Of a stretch of DNA of 64,000 nt, positions 53,200 through 64,000 are shown piece by piece. The position numbers were made by a program, and so were the translations under genes. Source of the stretch: Lota lota (taxonomy: Eukaryota; Chordata; Actinopteri; Gadiformes; Lotidae); the NCBI GenBank assembly GCA_026745465.1, contig JACYXH010000812.1, forward strand, positions 4,268,454 to 4,332,453, given 5' to 3'. The notes under the pieces were generated by a model. It saw only the letters and a program-made list of their open reading frames with translations. It did no database searches and had not been told where the DNA came from. Position 1 is the first letter of the stretch. Each line of letters begins with the position of its first letter.

Positions 53200-54009
53200 G
53201 ACCCCAGGTTAATTATTGACATTGTCTACGCGAGATGTAAATCAGCCATCATTTATGTTCAACTCATCCCCTCTTGCGGTGTGTGCGCAGTATGAAAATT
53301 GGGCAGTGGGTGAGCCATTTACATACATTCTATTCCAAAAGAGTGCACTCTTTGTTTTGTCCCACACAAAACTGTGGATACAAACTGCAATGGCTAGGTA
53401 GGTTTCTCCAATAGTGCCCACAAAAATGAAAAAATCCACAAATTTGTGTTTACATGCCACTAGAATGTCACATGCAGTTACAATTATTTAATGTTAAATG
53501 TCCTGGTCATAAGCACAGTGGTGAATTTTGGATCGAACTGTGAATTGATCATTTCTTAGAACCACCTGTTGTAATGGACTGAAATTTGAAGTCTCGTTCT
53601 ACATACATTCATAGGGAAATCTTGAATGCATTCCAATCAGTTAAAAACACCTCCTCCTACTTCACTCAATTCTGAGTCACCATCTTTGCTCAGAGCTTCT
53701 TCTAACCTAAGTCTCTAAGTCAGTGAGCATGCGCAGTGGCATGTAAATACAGAACCCAAACTTGTGGATTTTTTCATTTGTGGGAACTATTGTAGAAAAC
53801 AACCAGTTCGTACCTCCTTTACCGGTGTTGGACAAACAAAAATACAGATATGGGAGCTGCTAAACCCTAATTTGGAATATAATGGATGTCATTGGCTCAC
53901 CAACTGGCCAATTTGGGAACGTGTTCACTCCGCATGATGGGGTGAGTGGAACAACAAACATGGCTTATTTACATCTCGACATAGACTATGTCAACAATAA
54001 CCTGGGGTC
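53200..54009. mobile_element. Foldback (large inverted-repeat) element, about 810 bp
   Basis: The left arm, about 53200..53475, and the right arm, about 53730..54009, are inverted copies. Both ends carry GACCCCAGG (53200 and, inverted, 54001..54009). Going inward they share TTGACAT.GTCTA, CGAGATGTAAAT.AGCCAT, TTGG...GGTGAGCCA, ATTCCAAA, CCCACAAA..TGAAAAAATC and TTTACATGCCACT in mirrored order. The spacer of about 250 bp has no ORF. Arms are diverged by substitutions and small indels. This is a non-autonomous DNA-element architecture; superfamily and target-site duplication are not clear. Confidence 0.82.
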
Positions 54010-55686
54010 TTTTAATCCTTTAATCACAACTGCAGGTTTTGGTACAGTTTAACTCCAATGCATAAATAGTACAAGGTAAGTTCAGCAGTCATACAATATA
54101 TATGTGCGTGTTAACTTCTGTTTTCAGGATAGAGAGCATTGCAACAGACAGCATTATTTCTGTGTTCCGATGTCTCAAAACAGCTTTGTAAATATGACTT
54201 TAATACTTGTTGGCATACAGAACATGCTCAATGTATTTCCATTGATTTATTTTCCTCAATCTGTGAATGTAAACAGTTCTTCCTCCTCGCAATATGGATG
54301 TAAAGAAGGAGCAGTCTATATGAGAACGGGCCACACCTCCTCCTCGCCTGGCAGAAGGTGCAGACCAATATTACAATTAAACAATATTACAGCCTCACCC
54401 AGTCAGTCCTGAGCAATGCTATGATGAGCATCATAGCCGTTTTTCAAAAGTAGTATTGTGCCACTGTTTATTAATCTTTTATCCACCCAAGCTTGGCTGC
54501 GTAATAATAACCTCAACTTTGAATTTATGAATAAATCCAAGTTCCCAAAGGCATTAATAATGTGAGGTATCACAATGGCTCATAAAAGCTCAATCTATTG
54601 TGTATGAAAGCCTATTCAGTCTAATAAACCTCATGGTGCTTTGCGTATTAGAACGGATGTAGAATGTGGTTACGGTTCGTCTTTTTTGACGGATGTTATA
54701 TTATAAGTAAGGTACGGATATATTGATACGACCGCCTAGGGGTAACAGCCGCAACATAAAATTGTTCACTTCCACCTAAGCTTACAAGAACATACATACT
54801 CATATTACTAATACTAATATAACGTTGCGAAAGCAAAGCTCCCCTCCTATTGCTCCATTCCAGACAAAGCTCAACCACCTGCATGACCACAATAGTACCA
54901 TATAGCATAATACATCTGTTTCTCTTATCATCGACACGCACCCAATAAAACAATCCGTTTTTATCTTGCTTACACACCTGTTTTTCGACACCTGAGTCCC
55001 GTTGTCCTTCATCACAATCCATTTGACTGTTGCACTTTGACCAAATCGTCTGTGTTAAATGAGTTGTGGCGTCTTCACCTTCTCTATTTGTCACAAGATG
55101 TTTCCACACAATGTTTTGCGAGGAAACATGAGATGTTTTCTAAGGCTATCTATTTAAAAGTATTTTTTGTCATATTTGTTGAAATTCTCTTCACAGCCGA
55201 ACAGCAATCAAAATTCCGGTAAATGTGGCTGTCGCAGGCATTAATAAGCCTGGACAATAATTAATTTAGTCCTGAATGAAATCCCTGCACACCCTCTGCC
55301 TGTGCGCTCATTGTGCATTAACAAAGTCTTCCACAAGGCTAGGCAGACCTGTTGCCAATTCAATTCTTATCACATAGTTAAGAATTGACTTTCCAATTCT
55401 TAACTATATGATCAGTGGCCCTTCAATAGACTGGTATTGAAGATGTCTGCATTGCCAGCCTCAAACCCACAGTTACCTGGCAGCGCTCCCAACCTCACCC
55501 AGCTTTCAGAACAAATTGATTACTGAAGTAAATTGGTGCCCTACTGTGTGACATCTGTGTGAAATGTTTATGTGAAAACATTATCATGCATCCATATGTT
55601 GTATTATTCAATGTATTGCATTCTTCAATGTAAAGGATGAAAAGCCATCCTAAATATTTGTTTATGAGTGCAAGACATACAGACAA
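54010..55686. other. Non-coding stretch
   Basis: I see no exon here. The minus-strand open frame at 54696..55109 (137 codons) has no recognisable domain. A strong hairpin occurs at 55369..55412. Confidence 0.5.
55369..55412. repeat. Hairpin: 19-bp arms, 6-nt loop
   Basis: ATCACATAGTTAAGAATTG pairs with CAATTCTTAACTATATGAT, with a single mismatch and the loop ACTTTC. Nothing T-rich follows in terminator style; it is an isolated palindrome in eukaryotic intergenic or intronic DNA. Confidence 0.9.
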
Positions 55687-55736
55687 ATAGTTAGATAGAC
55701 AGACAGGCTGAGAGACAGACAGACAGAAAGACAGAC
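55687..55736. repeat. Short GACA/GATA tetranucleotide cluster
   Basis: AGATAGACAGACAGG and AGACAGACAGAAAGACAG words, a small relative of the 50-kb array. Confidence 0.9.
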
Positions 55737-58095
55737 TACGTATCTGTCTGTAGACACACATTTACTCAACAAGTCAACTTTAGGTCCCATCAGTTGAGCT
55801 GGGAGGGTGGAGGGGAGGAGGGGAGGAGGGAGGAGGGGAGGGAGCCGTGGACGTTAGGCACCATGGAAACGAGGACAAAAACATTAACTGAAGAAGAAGT
55901 GGTGGTAGTGGTCCCTGTGTGTAGAAGAGCGGGCGACATGCCAGTCTCTCGGGGAGCCGTTCTACATTTCGACATGATGGACGACACGAGTCAGTTTTAA
56001 CCTTAACAACCAATCAGCGCATCAGCAACTTCTGTCCCCTCCTCCACACACACGGGGACACTCTCGGTAAGGGCACCCCTCACATTTTATTTTATTTAAA
56101 TTTGTGTGAAATATGGATCGCGCAAATGTGTGTGGGAAAGAAAGTGCACTGACTCATCTCATCTCAACAACGGGCTCATTTGATAGACGTTGGTATTATG
56201 TCCCGCCTGGTTATTTAGTGTAATAAGCACCCACTTAGAGGAGAGTACTTCACATTAGCCGCTGGTTTATCCAACTTGTCACAGAGATGACCTTGTGGAA
56301 GAAACAAAAGCCAGGGGCTGAAAAAAAGGAATAATACTAAATTGAGAAAAGTAGGTTCTATTAGCTGGGGTGATCAAATAACCTTTACATCTCTGAATGG
56401 ACACGTTTTTTAATTAATCTTTTTTAGTCATTGGTTGCTGCTCAACATATTCAAACTGCAAATGATGATACTTCTTTTGTGCCACTTGGCATAAAATATA
56501 AGTATAGCTGAAGGTAAGTGGCATTCTAAAAGGTCTACTGAAAGGTGCTAATGATTCTGAAGTAGGTGCAACATTCTGGTGAGATGAAACATTATACATA
56601 TCTCGATAACTATGTAATTCATCAATGTCATAGAGATTACTGTTTAATTCTGTCAAAGCAAAATTATTCTACCAATGACTGCATGTAATGAGCCTGACAA
56701 CATGATTATTGAAAATCAATGGGTCAGTTTTTGGAGCATGTTGCAACATATATGAAAGGCTCTTGCTGTATCAGCGGGGATGAAAAACAAATGATTAGAA
56801 GCAAATTAATTGATCCAGCCAAGATACTGTTTCTTGGCCCCGATATTTGTGGCATGTAGCTCTGTTTAGCAGTAGCGCATGTGACAACCAGGCTATACTT
56901 CCCAGAAGGCAGACAAAAACATGGCACTCATCCCAGAATCAATTATTTTCAAAATTGGGTTTCATTACAAAGAATTGTAGTCTGTAAATACAACCAGCGA
57001 CAGGGCGACACGAGAGGCCTCCAACGAAAGGGCCAAAAGTGTTTTTGCCCTATTCTGTTAGGCGGCTTTCATTCTTTTCCATAGGAAGTGCCATGTGGGA
57101 TTGATCAAGCATACAAGAGACTATTAATTGATTCGTGTTCTGTAGCTTTCTGCCTTATTAATCACCATGCTATCAATTAACGCCTGTGCAGGCTGCTAAC
57201 TGCGTTAGCCACATATATCATGCTATTTATGTCTGCCACGCGCAGAATGGTTCATTACGTCTAACATGGGCCGCTGGCAGTAGACAAGGGGCCGATTGAC
57301 CTCTACCTAATCTACTTTAGATGGAGGGTAACTTATTTGGATTTTCACATCAACGGAGCTATCCTGCCTCCATAACTGAAAGCCTTCCTGTCCTTAATAA
57401 TAATAACAATACGATAAAGAGAAGCCAGGATATTCAGTCATTTTATGCATACGCCTTTTATGGCATGCTCTGAGCAAACATTTGGCAAACTATTGCCAAC
57501 CTACTGTATTGCACTTTAAAGCACAGTTGAATGGGAAATCCAGTTACAAATATCATGGGTATTTCTTTTTAAATTGTGGTCAGATGGCAATAGCATGGTT
57601 ATGCATTCCAAGGAAAGTACTTTTTCAGATGTCGGCTGTCGTGGTACCGCTAGGCTCCCCTGTTGCATGACCCCCTCTTCACCGCCGTTCCCCCTGCTCC
57701 GACGTTGCATCATGAGCCCTGTGATTAAAGGGTGGGAGGTGGGGAGCTGAATTCTGAATCGGGTGTCTCATCCTCAACTTTTCTCGAGTACTGTGCTGCG
57801 CCGCGCTTTTATGTAGCTAGACAACTGCCATTGTTTTATTTTCCTGTCAGTCTGTTCACTGTCAATGCTATATTTTGTGGCAGAATAGCAGCCACTACTG
57901 TATGTTTCTCTGCTGCCGTTCAGTCTTGGAGTGCTTCTTCGCGTTCCTCCCGATACTATCAACACCTATTGTAGCTCTTGATTTATTCCACCCCAGCTTC
58001 TAAACAAACACACAAATACACGTATATGCAAACAAGTACACAGTGTTAAAAGATATGTGCAGAAGTGACACCTATTAGTAAGCAATCTGGGTGTT
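55737..58095. other. Non-coding stretch with CpG patch and candidate conserved element
   Basis: 55920..56070 is GC- and CpG-richer, with an inverted CCAAT box (CCAATCAGCG) near 56012 and a donor-like CTCTCG|gtaagg at about 56066 on the plus strand. It could be a promoter or first exon, without proof. 57110..57330 is an evenly composed, TAATTA/ATTAAT-rich block noted as a possible enhancer. Nothing coding is recognised. Confidence 0.35.
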
Positions 58096-58098
58096 TTC

Positions 58099-58158
<60 letters not shown>
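58099..58158. repeat. (TTTC)n tetranucleotide repeat
   Basis: Pure CTTT units for about 60 bp, then imperfect pyrimidine tracts to 58250. Confidence 0.97.
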
Positions 58159-58159
<1 letters not shown>

Positions 58160-58409
58160 TTTCTCTTCCTTTCTTCTTTTTTTCTCTCTCTTTTCTGTTT
58201 CTTCTTTCTCTCTCTTCTTTCTTTTTTCATTTTTTCTCTCTGCTTCTCTCTGAGTGCAATGCAGTCTTTAGCTGGTTGCTGTGGGCTGTTGCGTGGATTG
58301 GTGGCATAGGTGGTGGTGGTGCTGGGTGGGGTGGTGTTGGGTCAGCCATTCCCACACAGCTCTCCCAACAACAGCGCTGCGGCCGTGTGTTCTCAGACAA
58401 ACTCTTGGT

Positions 58410-58752
58410 GAACCGCCACATAGAATCTGCAAGAGACAACTCAAGAGCTGGTTGCTGTGCGCTGGGGTAATGAGGTAATGGCGGGGGGGGGGGGGGGGGG
58501 GGGGGCAGTTAGTTTTGATGAAAAAACAAAAAGTACAGCCACCAACAGGCACGATGAACAGCTCCGGTGGCATAGGAATGAGAAAATAACACAGTCTGGT
58601 ACAACCCACGCAGCTGATGACAGGGTTAGCAAACACATCTGTGGTGTTCCCAACCGCCACACCACCACTAGCTGAGAACCCGTGAGAGAACAGGCTCAAG
58701 AGGGTGGTTGAATCATGCCTCGTTTACCTCAGCAAGGTAATGAGGTAATGGG

Positions 58753-58826
<74 letters not shown>

Positions 58827-58888
58827 GGGGGGTGGGGGTGGGGGGGGTGGGGGGGGGGGGGTGGGGGGGGGGTGGGGGGGGGGGGGGG

Positions 58889-58926
<38 letters not shown>

Positions 58927-59140
58927 GTTGGGGGGGGGTGGGGGGGGGGGGGGTGTGGGAGGGGGGGGGGTGGGGGGGGGGGGTGGGGCAAAGGAGTGGT
59001 TAGTTTTCGAGTAGCAAAGATAGCAAAAAAAGCATAATATAACATTTTCATCCCGATGAACGCTGGTGGGTACCATGGCGGTGGCAAAATGAGAAAATAA
59101 CAAGAAAGTCCCACCTGTCTGGTACAACCCAAACAGGCAG
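58410..59140. repeat. Tandemly duplicated segment, each copy carrying a poly-G tract
   Basis: Copy A (about 58440..58690) and copy B (58695..59140) share, in order, CTCAAGAG..TGGTTG, GGTAATGAGGTAATGG, a G tract, GTTAGTTTT.GA, CGATGAAC, ATGAGAAAATAAC and TCTGGTACAACCCA. Partial relatives extend left: TAGCTGGTTGCTGTG at 58271, and AACCGCCACA at about 58412 and 58652. The G tract is about 23 nt in copy A but about 235 nt in copy B. Confidence 0.82.
58754..58988. repeat. 235-bp almost pure G tract
   Basis: Only G with about 20 scattered T and two or three A residues. It has extreme strand asymmetry and many possible G-quadruplexes. The long glycine- or proline-rich open frames across it are artefacts of composition. 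Confidence 0.95.
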
Positions 59141-59149
59141 GAAGCAGCA

Positions 59150-60679
59150 ACAACAGCAGCAGCATCTCTCTCAGCTACAGACTGGTCTGGCATTTATGAC
59201 TATAACCAAATAGCACCGTTCCATTATCAGCCACTAGTGGAGCCGTGTTTGGTCCTGTTTTCCTCTTTAAACCCTGTGGGCATGGCATCGGGGCTGCTCT
59301 GGTCAGACAGAAGGTGAGGGGGGTGGGGGGTGAGGGGGGGCACTCTGCAACGTTCACGTTGTGGAAAATGAATAAGGCATGAGGACAAAAGTGTTTGGTG
59401 CACACTGGGTCTTTGCAATGGTGGACAGGACGGTGGAGGGCATGGTGGTGGAGGGCAACCAGGAATGAGAGATAGGAGATTGGGTCGGGGTTGAGGCAGG
59501 TGAAAGACGCCACAGATACACATGTGTAGTTGTGTGTGTGTGCGTGTGGTGGGGTTGGGTATAGGTTGGCAGGCCAAATGTGTAGAGAAATCCTCCGTTT
59601 TCGAGCTCGGTATGCAAGGCAAGGTGACAGAATACCGAGAAGACTCTTAAATATTAAACGCTGCAGCCACCTGCAGGTTCCCCCCCCCCCCCCCCCCCCC
59701 CCCCGCTTTCACTCTCACCGTTCAATAATGGAGGACGGTTGTCAAATGCCCTGATATTTCGAAGTGTGTGACAGAGCGCTCGCCATAAAGTTGAATGTCA
59801 CAAAACATCACGTTTTTCACAAGTGGCTCTTCTGTGAAAATCCTGAGATGTCCCCATGGTTTGTCTGTGGGGGTCTGGCTCATTCACCCTCAACACTATA
59901 CTGGTGTTAACCCCATTATAACCAGTTAGAGGAAAACCTTGGTAACATCCTTTTTTTAATGGTTGTTTTTCCCAACAAGTCCAAAGGGTTTAAAGAGGAT
60001 GTTACGACTTATCGTGCTAGCTTCACAGGAAACTTCACAACAAGATCAGAGCCTAGACATAAATAAACCAGAGTTAGAACATCTACTGAACCACAAGATA
60101 TTGTCAAAATGGGCAATTCCGTCCCCTATTAAATCTGATGCTATTGTTATTGTATTCAGTCTCAACCTAGTCTCGCGATACCAGACAGTCTGTGATCAAG
60201 CCGCCTACCAAACGTCTTGGTATTTGTAAATGCTAGTTAGTTGTTTGAACATCAACAAACCTTTTTGCAGTTTTCTTCGGCTGAGCATCCTATAAAGCAT
60301 GTGTTGACAGTGTTTACAAGCACACACGACTTCTGCATGTCATTGCCCCAATATGAAGCGCCGCCCTAAAGACTTTATTTTGGTTCTTCAAGGACGTTGT
60401 TCCCAGACAGTTTTAGCAATGAAACCTGTTAGATTGTCCTCAGTCTCTAGTTGAGAAAATAGAGAATAACTTCTGAGTCTAGTCTTTTATTTTCTTAATT
60501 TCCTCCACTTACTTAAACCTGACTGTAGTGGAACTTCTATGACACATTTGTCAATAACGCCAAACAGTGAGATTACCTAATGTGACAACACCAAAGGTAC
60601 AGAGAGATAAATAAAGGCTTGTTGCTTCCATCCTGACTCCTACTGCCCTGCTGGATGAGCTTGTTGTTACCTTGCTTAT

Positions 60680-60680
<1 letters not shown>
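59150..60680. other. Non-coding stretch with repeats
   Basis: Contains GGTGGTGG-rich DNA (59310..59480), a C homopolymer of about 25 nt (59680..59704) and, at about 60165..60260, a segment beginning CTAGTCTCGCGATACCAGAC that may be the end of a dispersed repeat. No exon is recognised. Confidence 0.5.

Positions 60681-60681
<1 letters not shown>

Positions 60682-60744
<63 letters not shown>
60682..60744. repeat. (TG)n microsatellite, about 63 bp
   Basis: Pure TG repeat followed by TATGCATGCATG. Confidence 0.97.
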
Positions 60745-63490
<2,746 letters not shown>

Positions 63491-63666
63491 AAAAGAAATG
63501 AGAAGGAGAGTGAGGCTGGGGCGTCATAATCCCCAGCTGGAAAGGTTTTCCATCTGTCACCAACTGCGGTGACCATCCGCACGTGATTTCCCCACAGGAT
63601 TTAGAGACAACATGAACACACACACACACAAAAAGAACGGCTCCTTCTAACATCACCCACCTGTGA

Positions 63667-64000
63667 GAGGCAGACAGACGGACAAACTGGCAGGCTGGTA
63701 GGCAGATAGACATACAGAATGGTAGGCAGCCCGAAAAGCAGACAGACAGACTGGTAGGCAGACAGACAGCCAGACAAACAGACAGACTGGTAGGCAGATA
63801 GACAGACAAATAGAATGGTAGGGATGCAGACAGACAGACTGGTATGCATACATACATACAGACAGACAGACAGAGAGACAGACTGGTATCCATACAGACA
63901 GACAGGCGGACAGACAGACAGACTGGTTGGCAGATAGACAGAGGGACAAACAAACAGAGAGGCATGCATGCAGACAGACAATAAAACAGACAGACAGGCA
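63667..64000. repeat. GACA-type array with ACTGGTAGGCAG interruptions, running off the window
   Basis: GACA/GATA/CATA tetranucleotides are interrupted eight times by ACTGGTA/AATGGTA words whose spacing is always a multiple of four. The array continues beyond the right edge. Confidence 0.95.

Noticed and set aside
54696-55109. 137-codon minus-strand open frame
   Set aside because: Start is not convincing and no family resemblance was found; likely chance in intergenic DNA.
55369-55412. Intrinsic transcription terminator
   Set aside because: AT-rich stem with no U tract in a eukaryotic context.
58713-59193. Proline-rich and glycine-rich open frames of 100 to 154 codons
   Set aside because: Produced by the poly-G tract; no non-repeat coding content.

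Overview
The window looks like vertebrate, and specifically teleost fish, genomic DNA. Coding sequence is sparse. It is interrupted by introns of 3.6 to 17.7 kb with canonical GT/AG splice sites. The rest is full of long dinucleotide and tetranucleotide microsatellites, homopolymeric G/C runs, a tRNA-derived SINE with the teleost 'TTGGATAAAAGC' tail, a LINE-type 3' end and inverted-repeat elements. The very high density of long (AC)n/(AG)n tracts would fit a gadiform fish (cod family), but that is inference from repeat density only. No bacterial-style operon, rRNA, tRNA gene or CRISPR array is present.

One real gene is visible: the 5' half of a netrin-G1 gene (ntng1), transcribed on the minus strand. 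Four coding exons read from high to low coordinates. The start exon, 41726..41481, carries the signal peptide and the beginning of the laminin N-terminal domain. A large exon, 25765..25122, carries the rest of that domain. Exon 7470..7298 carries the first laminin-EGF module. A 27-nt microexon, 3729..3703, follows. The exon phases join perfectly: phase 0, then AG|G for Arg, then T|GT for Cys. The remaining laminin-EGF modules and GPI-anchor exons must lie beyond position 1. Netrin-G1 is a GPI-anchored synaptic adhesion protein related to netrins and laminins.

Upstream of the start codon (above 41.7 kb) lies the 5' leader and about 22 kb of probable 5'-UTR intron and/or promoter-proximal DNA. 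A candidate noncoding first exon with a consensus donor ends at 48939, and CpG-denser patches lie near 42.0, 48.2 to 49.1 and 62.6 to 63.5 kb. None of these can be proven from sequence alone.

Mobile DNA includes a decayed YqaJ-type (lambda-exonuclease fold) nuclease gene at 11.8 to 12.5 kb inside ntng1 intron 2, resembling the second ORF of ISL2EU-type DNA transposons. There is a SINE at 17.7 kb, and a large foldback element at 53.2 to 54.0 kb with arms of about 270 bp. Structural oddities include a 235-bp almost pure G tract inside a tandemly duplicated segment (58.4 to 59.1 kb), a GT/AC mirror-type inverted microsatellite (51.66 to 51.75 kb), and a GACA array at the right edge whose interruptions fall at exact multiples of four bases.
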